DNA of 64,000 nt from Liquidambar formosana (lineage: Eukaryota; Streptophyta; Magnoliopsida; Saxifragales; Altingiaceae), in the NCBI GenBank assembly GCA_039720395.1, contig CM077828.1:16156264-16220263 (forward strand), read 5' to 3'. The notes under the pieces were generated by a model. It was not told the origin of the DNA, searched no databases, and saw only the letters and a program-made list of their open reading frames with translations. The first letter of the stretch is position 1; every line of letters begins with the position of its first letter. The translations under genes were made by a program, and so were the position numbers. Below are positions 32,768 to 43,239 of the stretch, piece after piece.

Positions 32768-34516
32768 ACACCCTAACATGCACAAAACTATCAAAAACAT
32801 GCTAAATAGGCACTATCATGATGAAAATATCATATGATAATCCTAAACATGAAAATAAAATCTAACATGATGCCTTAGGTAAGTACTTTATGTAAGAATA
32901 TGAAATAATCATCCTTACGGCGAGCTTTCTTAAGTAAAACTATCCGGAGATAATTTTACGTAGAAATCACCCCGTATGAATGATTTTTCACATATCCTAT
33001 GTAAAATATATACCTAAGAATGCAAAGAAACTCACAATACACTTAAACACACTCTAGAAAACACCTATGCACAAACTCACTCTCTAATGACGATAATTAT
33101 CCTCGAAAAGAATAATCATCCATACACCTATGAAGATGAGGCTTACACAGCAAGTGTCCTATACAAAAGATACTTAAAATCATGCATATAATTGAACCAT
33201 GAAGAGAAAATGGCCTAAACACATCAACCAATTTTCTGTGCAAAACGTACCTCTATCCTTAAGAGAAAAACTATCCTAACAGCAAACAATTCACAATCCT
33301 AATCCACTAACATGCATTCTCATCATATTTGAACCATATACACTCTAAAATATAGAGTATATATGATTCCTATCAATACAAAGCCATAATTATGCAGAGA
33401 ATGGAGTAGAAGAAGAAGGAATTGTAGAAGGATGCAAAGGAGACTTACAACAAAGTAAAGGTCTTCGCTGCGTTCTTCCTTCTCTTTGGCTTGGTTCCCT
33501 TCTAGTTCCTCTTCAAAATTGCAGTAGAAAGCCTCCTCCAAGTGATGTGGGTGTGTGCAAACTCGTGGTCCCTCTCTCTCTTATGAATATGAAGTGTCAA
33601 CTAAGCCAAAAGTCCCTTATGCTGATGAATGAGCCTCTATTTATAACCAACCAACACATATGAACCAATGGTTGGGATTAATTTACCATAAAACCAATCT
33701 AGGACTGTAATTAAATCCCATGAATGTTAAACAACTCAAAACCAACTCCCAATAGGCTTAGAAGTCCCTTAGAAGGCTGAAATTTGGAGTGGTAGAGTCC
33801 CATTTCGTCAAAAATTCAAAAGGAGATAAATCAGGACAAAACGCTCAGGTGACCGGTTGGGTGAACCGGTCACCCGAGAGGAATCCAAAAATTTTGGAAT
33901 TCTAACTCAGTTTGGACTCCTAACTTCAAACGGATTTAAATTCTTCATTTTAACTCCGATTTGAGTGATTCAAAAGCCAAAATTTCAATGATTCAATGTA
34001 GAATAAGCCTAAAATATTCTTGAACCAAAAATCCTTGACCATGGTCAGGTGGCTGGGTTTTCATGAGGCGATTACCCGAAAAAAGGTCAATTAACCATAG
34101 GATAATGTGGTGAACCAATCCAAAACCTATCAATAAATTAAATTGGCACTTCAATTAGGCTCATTTCATCATTCTAAGGTCAATGGAACACTCCGGAACA
34201 AATTTGGAGGTCAATTGGAAAATATACGAAGTGAAGGACGAAATTGCCCTTCGAGTCGCAAAAGTTCTAATTAACTATCCAAACTTATCTAGAATTGAAC
34301 CAAATTTGACACACATATCCAAAATAATCCTAGAAACTAAATGCAAGTGATGGGACTCAACAAAGAGAGAAAAATATGCATGCAATGATGACCTATTCTC
34401 CTAAGGCTTAAAAGGGCAAAAGTGTCTTTTAACGTTTAGGGACTCTTAAATGCTTCTAAACCTAACCAAATGCTATCATGATCTCACGGGGGTGAAAATG
34501 GGGTGTCTATACCCAC

Positions 34517-34646
34517 CATGCCATGCATTAAATAACTCAACAATATAAACAGAATTTGTGTTTTTATTGATCTTAGAAACAATAGTCATTACATTCAACT
34601 TAAAGAGCCCATCGCTCATGTACCTTTTCCCCACATACATCCCACT
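34517..34646 (-). pseudogene. Inner Copia pol segment isolated between two insertions
   Basis: This 130-bp island encodes, on the minus strand, SGMYVGKRYMSDGLFKLN followed by MTIVSKINKN and VYIVELFNAWH, the segment between protease and GAG-pre-integrase. It connects in frame to 36370 on one side and to 31460 on the other. It therefore proves that (a) and (b) are two separate insertions. Confidence 0.9.
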
Positions 34647-35263
34647 CTTAGTGTGAGCGTCACGCCTCGCGAACACGCATGGCTCGAGAATACGTACTAG
34701 CCTCAAAGGACTAACGTGGAGAAGAGTTGCCACCTAGGAAAACCAGGAACCAAACTAACCCCTTGCAAGGGTCTAACTCGTCATTATCAAAGTAGGTTCG
34801 GAGCTAGGGTACGCCATTGGGAAGGTGTTAGGCACCCAATGGCGCCCGATCAGTAGATCGGCCCCCACTTTATGTCTATTAATCATATTTAATTATCTAA
34901 TTTAATTAAAATTACCCCTATTCATGCAAAGAATTAAAATACACACACTATAGCAGTTATGCAATACATAAGTGATTAAAGAACATATATTTACAAGGTA
35001 GATTAAAACAAATAATAAAGAAATTATAAAAGAAATAATAAATAAAGGGAATAAAAGAAATAATTAAAAAAAAAAGAGTAAAAGGAAGTAATAAAGTGGA
35101 ATCAGGAAGTAATAAAAAAATGGAATCAAGAAAAAGTGTATTGAAAAAGTAATTAAAAAAAAAAGTAGTAAAGTAAGAAAAGGAAGGAGGAAAGGGAACA
35201 TACGCACACTTCACTATGCCATAAGACAAAGCGCGCATGTAATAATGTGCGTAGCATATCCCT

Positions 35264-35431
35264 GCAAAACAAATTGTCAAATTTATTTCCACACGTACAC
35301 ACACCTAAAGAAACCGTACGCACCCACTTATGCACGTACGCATACCTGCAAAATAAATTGTCAAATTTATTTTCATGCTTACGCACACCTAAAGAAATCA
35401 TACGCGCCCACTTATGCGTGTACGCATACCT
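35264..35431. repeat. 84-bp tandem duplication in insertion (b)
   Basis: AAATTGTCAAATTTATTT starts at about 35271 and 35355. Each unit ends with CACTTATGC(A/G)(C/T)GTACGCATACCT. Confidence 0.88.
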
Positions 35432-35994
35432 ATAACAAAAGCACACCATTCGTACGTACATACAAAATATTCGAGTGAGCACACCTACATGCGTGCGCAC
35501 TCTGAATCACTCATTTGTCCTGCAATACCACTTGTTAGTCAACTATCAAATACTGTGTGTGTTTTCTACATCATAATAGAGTCAGAATATGCATTTCTAC
35601 AAATTAAGTCATGGCAAACATGTAAATAACGTACATGTTAATCTTAACTATGTGAATAATGGATTAATGAGTGAAAATAAGAGTAAGTTTACCCACTGCA
35701 GATCATGATTGGTCTATTGTTCCCTTAGGTCCACTCCTAATCCTTCCTGGTTCCTTTTCTCTTTCTTTCAGTTTTCTCTCTTTTTCTCTCGGCTTTCTAG
35801 CCTCCAAACACACAAAATCGATCCCCATTCCAAACCCTATACTTAGTTATATATAGGGAAGGATTAGGTTAACCTTCCTCTGGAACCCTAAAAGCCTCTC
35901 TAGCCACTCAGCCCTATTCCTCTTGCTCCTAAAAGGTAGGCCGCAATCCCCCCTCCCATGATTCAAGGAGATCAGTTCAAAAAGTAAGGAAAAT

Positions 35995-36180
35995 GAAGAT
36001 TTCCATGCGTACGCGTGATCAAATGGAGCATATGCATGACTGCATAGTGCGTACGCATCAATTTGAATCAAGATTGGCCTGTATCCACATGGCCATAGGT
36101 ACGCATAGCCACACCATGCGTACGCATGATGGGGCTATGCATACGCATATACCTGTTATGCGTACTCCCATCCTTTGTTT
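35995..36180. repeat. Cluster of TGCGTACGCA-type palindromes
   Basis: Motifs of the form (G/T)CGTACGCAT or GGTACGCAT occur six or more times in 180 bp, including two perfect ATGCGTACGCAT palindromes. It continues the GTACGCAT-rich composition of 35290-35470. Confidence 0.75.
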
Positions 36181-36369
36181 CCAAGAATTAAAGTTACCTC
36201 TCAAGGCTATGATCCAGTGTATGCGCATGCAACTTAACCATTTGTACATACTAATCAATACACTCTCTCAACTCATCAGAAAAGGACCCAAGATTGGTAG
36301 CAAACTTTATGGATCTCTTCATTGGGAACTCATAAAAATATGGGGACAAAATGGGGTGTCTACACTTAG

Positions 36370-37557
36370 TAAGTACAAACTTATCCGACTCAAAGACTAA
36401 TTTAAAACCATTTTTACTCAACAATGACCCCAAAACAAGATTCTTGCAAATATCGAGCACATTTAGCACATCATTAAGAGTAACCTCTTTCCCCAAAGTC
36501 ATCTTTAAGATCACCTTTCCATGTCCTTTAATTTTGGAAGTTGAGGAGTTGCCCATGAAAAGTTATTCTTCATTATCCACCAGTTGATATGTAAAGAACA
36601 TCTTCTTTTTCAAACAAATATGACGAGTTGCATGGGTATCCACCCACCATTCTTTAGGATTGCTGCCACCAAATTCACTTCAAAAATGACTACAGAAAGT
36701 TGTATATCATTTATCGAATCAAAAATATTATCTACTTTGGTCACATTTGCTTGAGCCTTCTTGTTGGTTCTTTGGTTCTTTCGCTTGCAACAATCCTTTG
36801 CACGATGTCTCAATTTATCACACACATAGCAATTGCCTTTGAACCTCTTTAAGTCACCACCCTTGGAATTTTGGGATGATCTTTGGCTTGAGTACTTCCT
36901 CTTTTTATTGTTATTTTTCTGTACTTTTACTATATCAGCCTTAGACTCCATAGGATTTTTAACGCTATTCTTTCCAGAATTTCGATTATCTTCTTCAATC
37001 CTTAACCTTACGATTAAGTCATCAAGGCTCATCTCTTTGCACTTATGCTTCAAATAATTTTTAAAATCTTTCCACAACAATGGTAATTTTTCAGTAACTG
37101 CAATTACTTAAAAGGATTCACTAACCGACATACCTTCGGCATGTATTTCATGCAAAATTAATTGAAGTTCTTGCACTTGACTTATAACAGTCTAGGAATC
37201 TGCCCACAACGAATTTCTTCATTCTGGCATCTTCTGTTTTGTACTTTTTGTCCAAGGAGTCCCATAATTCCTTTTTTAGTCTCTATTGGACTATACACAT
37301 TGTATAATATGTTGTCCAACGCATTGAGGATGTAATTATTGCACAAGAAATCAAAATGTTTTTATGCCTCCACCGCCACGATAGTAATCCTATCGGTCTC
37401 ACAAACTTTGAGAGTAGGAGTATTTTTATATAGAAACTTGACCAAATTCAATGTAGTAAGATCAAAAACAGCATTTTTTGTTGCCATCTCTTAAAATCAG
37501 AACCATTGAATTTCTCTAGTATCTCTCCATGTGCAGGAACAGGGGCCACTGCCATAA
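36370..37557 (-). pseudogene. Inner Copia gag and protease region
   Basis: The likely gag start is the ATG at 37555-37557, followed by EKFNGSDFKRWQQKMLF, the UBN2-type Copia gag N-terminus. A CCHC zinc knuckle, CYVCDKLRHRAKDC, lies near 36810. It has the right spacing, though the usual Gly before His is replaced. A basic Lys/Arg-rich linker precedes it. The protease side reads GHGKVILKM and [16 protein letters not shown] up to insertion (b). Stops and a frameshift between about 37080 and 37450 break the polyprotein. Gag would form the particle that packages the element's RNA. Confidence 0.85.
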
Positions 37558-37762
37558 CAGACCGCTCAACATTGGTACCCTCACTTGCTATTTCTGTTAA
37601 ATAGAAACGCAACCCAGAATGAATATAATATATAACATAGAATTTATAATGCAGAATATATTCTATATTACACATAATTATAAAATAGTATATAAACTGA
37701 TATAAACAAATTATAATTAATAGAACCCCAAAGTAAACAGAAACAAAAAGCTGTCTTAAGAT

Positions 37763-38675
37763 TGTTGGAAAATATGTATTACATATATAATTCTGTAAAA
37801 ACAGTAAGCATATAAAACACAAAATAACACGAAATAAATTCTGGAAATTCACAAACTTACAGAATACAGAAGATGATTAAAACAGAAACATATTTATCAA
37901 GGTTAGCATTTGACACTATGTCCTTAAGACAGATTTCGGCCGTCACTTGGTGCTTTGAGTCTCTCAGATGTCTGCCTCCTAAAAAACAATGATCTGCATG
38001 CACAGAAGAAGCACTGCAATCAATGCATCTGGCGAACCCCACTGTGTCCTTACTCTCTCTCTAATGACGACTCAAAATCATGAAAAATCTAATCTGTTTA
38101 TTATTCCTTCCTAATAGTATACGAAATGAGGTATGTATAGACTCTAAAGTGACTCTCCAGAACAATCATAAGGCACGTTGATCAGACGCGTCTTATGGTC
38201 ATGGTTGTTTTGGCTTAACAGACACAACTTTTAATGGTAATTAATCTAAATTGGCAAAATTAAATTTTGCTTAAAAATTAACACACATGGGTCGATCTTA
38301 CTTGACCTGACCCGATTCGGTTCGGTGAGATGCAGGCAAGCGTGCACGTGTGTTTTTGGGTCCAACCCAATGTTGGCTAAGTCCTCCCCCCTCACAAAAC
38401 TTAGTTGTCCTTTGGGCCCAAACCATAGGCCCAAGGTATGTGTATAAATTCACTTAGGAATTCATAATTTTCCAATGTGGGACAAGCCTTATTACCATTC
38501 TTCAACCAACTATTGAAGGGTGACTTTAGAGAACAATTTCTCATTCAACCATTAATGATTTTGGCCAATTAATTATACGAATTAAATCTCCACATGGAGA
38601 TTGACTAATTCTAATATGGACCCATCTCAAATTACACATGGGACCCACATTAATAAATGGCTAATATCTCTAACA
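37763..38675 (-). repeat. Inner Copia 5' LTR (promoter side)
   Basis: The better-preserved LTR, starting TGTTGGAAAATATG and ending CTCTAACA on the plus strand. In transcriptional (minus) orientation it would hold the promoter. It is 8 bp longer than its partner through small indels. Confidence 0.93.
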
Positions 38676-39254
38676 TCCATATCTCACTACCGTAACAAGA
38701 CTTCTTTGCTATCTTAAAGGAAGTCGGGGTAAAAGTCTTTTATTATTATCTACCAGCAATCTCAAACTCATAGCATTCACTAATTCAGATTGGGCTAGCT
38801 ATCTTCTCACTCGCCGCTCCAGTAGTGGTTATTGCACTTTTTTAGGCTCAAGTCCTCTTTCATGGAAAATTGAGAAACACAACATGGTTTCTCACTCCTC
38901 TACTAAGGTCGAATATCGTTTATGGCCCAAGCTGTTTATGAAATTCAATAGCTCCTTCTACTTATTGAAGGAAAGTGGCATCTTTTATTCTTAATCATCT
39001 ATGCTTTATTATGACAATCAAGCAGCACTTCATCTTGCAGCCACTCCAGTCTTCCATGGACGCACCAAACACATCGAATTGGATTGTCATTTTGTGCGTG
39101 AAAAAATTTAATGAGGCTTGATTCAAACTAGTTACCTCCATTCTTTTAAACAAATTGCCTATGTGTTTACTAAGCCTTTTGTCAATTACCACTTTCAACA
39201 ATACATCAACAATTAAGTTGGGCTTGACTAACATCCACGCTCCAACTTGAGGAG
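38676..39254 (+). pseudogene. Outer Copia RNase H remnant
   Basis: Directly after the inner Copia TSD the sequence encodes LLCYLKGSRGKSLLL, then a Copia RNase H with [58 protein letters not shown] and FTKPF. This completes the RT at 25797-27385. There are a few stops. A CAACTTGAGGAG near 39243-39254 is at the place of the polypurine tract. Confidence 0.88.
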
Positions 39255-39471
39255 TATTCTATATATTACATGTTGACCAAGGCACACAATCAAGGCAACA
39301 ATTTTGGGATGTGTTTCCAACAATTTTGGGATCTGATTTTTTTCCACGTATAGTTTATTTTATTTTCATTATATAGAATTTATAGGTTTTCTTTTACTCT
39401 CTATATTTGTAAACCATGTAACAAATTCATTATGAAATACACCAACGTTAATTCCTTCTCTAAATTTATTG
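39255..39471 (+). repeat. Probable outer Copia 3' LTR remnant
   Basis: AT-rich sequence following the polypurine-like GAGGAG. The 5' LTR is not in the window, so the length cannot be confirmed. It ends at or near the Stowaway-like MITE at 39472. A TTTCATTATATAG-type stretch and a TGTAAACCATGTAACAAATT near 39408 resemble the transcript-end half of small Copia LTRs. Confidence 0.5.
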
Positions 39472-39744
39472 CTTCCTCTGTCTCACATAGATAGACCATG
39501 TTTGACAAAATATAAACTTTAAGAAAAAACCATCATTGCATTGATTTATCATTTATTAAACTCCATATTTTAAAAAACACTCTTTCCTTCTTTATATTAG
39601 ATTTTGTGTTGAATGTAATTATTGAAATAACAAAGGGTAGTATAGGAAACTTAAAAAATTAATAATTTTACTTTCAAAGTGGACAAACATTTTGGGACTA
39701 AAAAAAGTAGCAAAAATGGCCTTATCTTTGTGGGACAGAAGGAG
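39472..39744. mobile_element. Stowaway-like MITE (family 2), uninterrupted copy
   Basis: Left end CTTCCTCTGTCTCACA and, inward from the right, CTCCTTCTGTCCCACA. TA follows at 39745-39746, while the left flank is TG. It is the empty-site reference for the split copy at 18556-19531. Confidence 0.75.
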
Positions 39745-39837
39745 TATATATCATAATAAATACTCTAAAACTAAATATAGGGTTGCCTTATTGCCTTTAT
39801 GAAGGGTGATGTATTCAAATTAGGCCATACGTGGAAA

Positions 39838-40264
39838 TAGAAGTGCAACTCGGTTTGTGCCAAAGGGAAATCCGGACCAGACCAAACTAAGTTGGTCCTT
39901 CAAAAAATGAACCAGAACCGGACCAAAGATAACATCAGACCGGATTGGACCAAACCGAGAAAAAACGGTTTGGTTTGGTCCAGTTCTCTCTTCTTTCTTT
40001 CTTTCTTTCTTTTTTTTTTTTTTTTTTTGTAAAATGCAAGAACTTTATTATATATATATGATTATTTATATAATATATATGTTAATATTAATATGTTATA
40101 CTCCATATGTAAGCATTATTCAATGGATAATAATACTTATTCAATAAAGTTCTTGGGAATTCTATCTGGTTCGGTTCTGAAAACCCTAAACCATGGGCCG
40201 GACTGGACCAAATTGCTCAGATCAATCCGGTCCTTGGGTTTATCCGAACCAACTTGCACCCCTA
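39838..40264. mobile_element. hAT-like MITE (427 bp) with GGTTCGGTT-rich arms
   Basis: Termini TAGAAGTGCAACTCGGTTT and, inward from the right, TAGGGGTGCAAGTTGGTTC. TSD CGTGGAAA/CATGGAAA (39830-39837 and 40265-40272), 7 of 8 identical. The arms are rich in CGGACC/GGTTTGG repeats. A second inverted pair, AAGAACTTTATTA and AATAAAGTTCTT, lies inside with a CTTT microsatellite, possibly a nested element. Confidence 0.82.
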
Positions 40265-40883
40265 CATGGAAACAAGAATACGATATGACATAAGTATGGA
40301 TTCAAATTTTTCACATCATCTCCTTAAAGAAAACAAGGGGGGAATTTTAGATTGACCGAGCTATAGGAAAATAATTATAGTTGACTACTATTTGTTATTA
40401 ACTTCCAAAAAATGACTACTAACTTAACTAACAATGACTACTAACTATAATTATTTTTCTGTAGGCCGACCAATCTAAAATTCCCACAAGAGAAAATCAT
40501 TACAAATCACATTGATCTTTTAGTAGTATAATCAAAATTTTTAAAAATAACATAATTTGTCTAAAATTATATATGAGACCTAGTATTTCTAACTTTCATG
40601 ACACAATCACACAAGTAAGAAATCTTAACATTAACAAAAATAACATTATCCATCCAAATGGTCAATGTTGTTTGGGAACATTACAATGATTTTTTCTTTA
40701 AGGTTACTTAAAAGAAGTATAAACTTTAAATGGATTTTCTGTAATTTACCCCTTTTTTATTTTTATTTTCTGGCAATTAATTGTTCTCTTGGAAAATTAC
40801 TTTTTTTCTTTTCTTCTATTTTTGATCGAATGGAAAAATACTCCTTAGTACTTTCGGGTGAAACTCATGTTGGTTTCTCTTTT

Positions 40884-41624
40884 GGGAAAATGACAAGATG
40901 ATGGGTCAAAATAAAAGTAATCCTAAAAAAAGGGCTAAAACTCTCATATTCCATTCAAAGTGGCAATAATGAATTTTAATTTCAAAAAGAGGGGATTTAG
41001 AATCAAATGTCCATTAAACCATTTTAGTATATAATTTATTTTATTATTTTTTTTTTTTTTACCCAACCCCAATCCTCTCAGACCCCAATAGTGTTTACGC
41101 CTAATGGCATGTCCCATCCCAATAGGGGTGTGGGGTTTGCTCACCTTATTAAATAAAATTTAACCCTAATATTTATCTTCTATGTTAAGAAAGAGAAAAA
41201 AAAATGGTTCTCCATTTATTATCACTTATAGGGGATTGAAAACTACCATTTGTAAGGATGTCATCTAATCATTGGAAAAAATTAAAAATAAAAAACTTTC
41301 TAAATCCAAGTGTATAAATTATTATTATTTTAGTTGGAAAACAAATATATGATTGGTTTTTTTGAATTACGTTTTGATACTTTTGAAGTATGAGAGAAAG
41401 GATGGGTTTAATACTTTAATGTGAAAATGGTATTTACATGGGATAGGAAAAAAAAGTGTGAAAAGTCAAAAGGGTAGAATGGATATTATAAAATGGTAGA
41501 TGGTAGATCCCTTCTTTTGGGTATTAAATTTTATTACTACTATTTTTAATGGAATATATAAAGATTTGGCCCTTTATTTGGATTTTTTTTTTATTAATTT
41601 TGACCCATCATTTGATCATTATCC
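40884..41624. mobile_element. Mutator-like MITE, 741 bp, copy B
   Basis: Aligns over most of its length with copy A (18661-19359): CAAAATAAAAGTAATCC, CTAAAACTCTCATATT, GTTAAGAAAGAGAAAA, GGAAAAAATTAAAA and TAGATCCCTTCTTTTGGG. TIRs: GGGAAAATGAC...GATGGGTCAAAA at the left and GATAATGATC...GATGGGTCAAAA inward from the right. Flanks TTCTCTTTT/TTTTCTTTT match at 8 of 9. Confidence 0.8.
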
Positions 41625-41679
41625 TTTTCTTTTCTTCTTTTCTTATATTCTTGATCAAATGGAAAAATTAAGTTAGTTT

Positions 41680-42763
41680 CTTCTATTTCTAAGTTCCTCT
41701 ATTGTACTTTGACCATAAATAATAAAGAGATTTAGTAAAAGTAAAGGTCACACTACAATTAGTAATATAGTAAGTACTTTTTTTTCCTTTTGATAATTAG
41801 TTTGGAATCCGATTGGCTGGTCCGTGGATATGTTTAGCTACTTTTGGTTGGGCAACTCTACTGTGAAGTTCAATAATCTAAAGTTGATACTTGGATATTC
41901 ATAAAATAATAATAATAATAAAGGAAAGAAAATTCAATGGCATGGTTTTACTTGGCAACCTATCGGGTGAGGTCATTTTTTTTTTGTTTTTTCTGTTTTT
42001 GAATTTGTTTTTATTTGAGTTACCAAATTTATCATTTTTTTTCTTTGCTAAGCAACAAAAAATTTATAGTTTACTGTATTTGAATTGAGGAATTTATCCT
42101 CGACATTAAGAAGTTTTGGACCCTTTTAGTTTTATCACAGTTTAGGAAAATTTTCCCAAAATTTTTAAATCAATCATATAACCAAAATTGTTTGCAAATT
42201 TAATGGATATACTACATTAGATGACTTTAAATTTTTCCCTTTTTTTTTGTCTTTGCTAACTAGTCATATTAATATCCCAAATTTTTCCAACCTAAATTTA
42301 ATTACCTCAATTTGACTTAAATGTTGTCTAAATTAAATAAAAATTCAATCAATTGGCCTAAATTTTAAAGTTTAAAACCTTGCCTACTAGCAGTGAAACC
42401 TAGGCCAAGCTTAAATTCAATTTAATAAAATTGTTATGATAATCTTGATAACCTGACTGAATGGTATGTCCTTACTTAACTATACAATGAGTCGTTCCAT
42501 TACAAGATCAATTCAGATGGAAAAACAAATAGAATGCACACCTTAAGACCAACTCATGAAAGAGCTCTAGCTTGAACAAAGATGCCCCCCCCCCCCCCCG
42601 GCGCCCCATTTGATTTCCACTTCCTTTGCAACAATCTAATAACTTCAAGTGTGTTCTCTTCAACAATCTAATATCTTCGTGATAGAATTAGGGCAATACA
42701 AAGCCTCCCTTGCCACCATTAACTCGACACATTTAGTTGCCTGCACTCTTCATTTCTTGAAGG
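41680..42763. other. No gene recognised
   Basis: AT-rich sequence with homopolymers and a C-run at about 42584-42599. No exon or element ends were found. Confidence 0.45.
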
Positions 42764-42768
42764 CATTT

Positions 42769-43206
42769 TGATGCAGATTGCATCGACATACACAGCACGG
42801 GCTGTTGGATGTTTTGTTGCTGAATCAGAATTCTAGTTTATTTAGATATTTTAGGAGTCTTAATTATTATTATTTAATTATTGCTTTTAATTTAATTAGT
42901 TTCCTAGAGAGTTAATTCTTGCTTGTTCTAGTAGAACTAGATTGTCTTGTTCTAATAGAACTAGGTTTTTCTTATTAGTTCTCTATATAAGGAGATGTAA
43001 GCCTTATGGCAAACAGTTTAGTTTAGACTTTGATTAATAATATTGAGAGAGAGTTTCTCCTTTATTTTCCTACTTTCGTGTTCTTGAGAGAATATTGATT
43101 GTAGTTGCCTACTATCTGGCATTACTATTGCAACAATCAACAGATTGGTGGATGTTTGTTTGTTTTTTGGTGAGCTAGTCTCGACTGTGTATTTTCCACT
43201 GCGTCA
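42769..43206 (+). repeat. 5' LTR of compact Gypsy derivative
   Basis: 438 bp. It contains TCTCTATATAAGGAGATG near 42981, a good TATA box with the transcription start expected some 30 bp downstream. Confidence 0.9.
42981..42993 (+). promoter_or_regulatory. LTR TATA box
   Basis: CTCTATATAAGG is identical in both LTRs (again near 44481), consistent with the pol II core promoter of this element. Confidence 0.65.
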
Positions 43207-43208
43207 GT

Positions 43209-43220
43209 TGGTATCAAAGC
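43209..43220 (+). promoter_or_regulatory. Primer-binding site (initiator tRNA-Met type)
   Basis: TGGTATCAAAGC two bases after the 5' LTR. The same variant, with A instead of G at the ninth base, is used by TRIM copy 1. Confidence 0.85.
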
Positions 43221-43239
43221 CCAGTTCGTTCTTGCCGTC

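Larger units (their letters stand above)
31466..34511 (-). mobile_element. LTR-type insertion (a), 3.05 kb, in the inner Copia
   Basis: On the minus strand it begins TATAGACACCCC and ends TTCACA, i.e. decayed TG...CA LTR ends. The 5-bp TSD CCCAC (plus strand) is exact at 31461-31465 and 34512-34516. The interrupted Copia frame runs FNAWHG on one side and LRHENYD on the other and continues in frame when one TSD copy is counted. A conserved GTCGCCACCTC motif lies about 120 bp inside the left edge, also in (b) and (c). No gag or pol frame was found and I saw no internal LTR pair, so it is either a solo LTR of a long-LTR element or a large retrotransposon derivative (LARD). Confidence 0.85.
34652..36364 (-). 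mobile_element. LTR-type insertion (b), 1.71 kb, in the inner Copia
   Basis: On the minus strand it starts TGTAGACACCCC and ends GCTCACA (TG...CA). The exact 5-bp TSD CTTAG (plus strand) is at 34647-34651 and 36365-36369. The motif GTTGCCACCTAGG near 34725 and a GGTTCGGAGCTAGGGTACGC stretch near 34795 are shared with (a) and (c), so the three are one family. There is no coding region. The interior has an 84-bp tandem duplication and a cluster of GTACGCAT palindromes. The smaller size relative to (a) could reflect a different subfamily or deletion. Confidence 0.87.
27386..38675 (-). mobile_element. Inner Copia LTR retrotransposon, minus orientation, with two later insertions
   Basis: LTRs at 27386-28290 and 37763-38675 (about 0.9 kb each) match along their length and end TG...CA (TA at one decayed end). 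Flanks TCCAC (27381-27385) and TCCAT (38676-38680) agree at 4 of 5 positions, and the outer Copia frame continues across the site. Gag, protease, integrase, RT and RNase H relics lie on the minus strand in Ty1/Copia order. Two LTR-type elements (31466-34511 and 34652-36364) interrupt it; without them it would be about 6.5 kb. The first bases inside the 5' LTR do not match the initiator-Met primer site and I could not identify a PBS. Confidence 0.93.

Noticed and set aside
34957..35500. Two overlapping 115-codon minus-strand frames
   Set aside because: They fall in the non-coding LTR-type insertion (b), are Phe/Leu or Cys-rich and include the 84-bp duplication; no domain seen.
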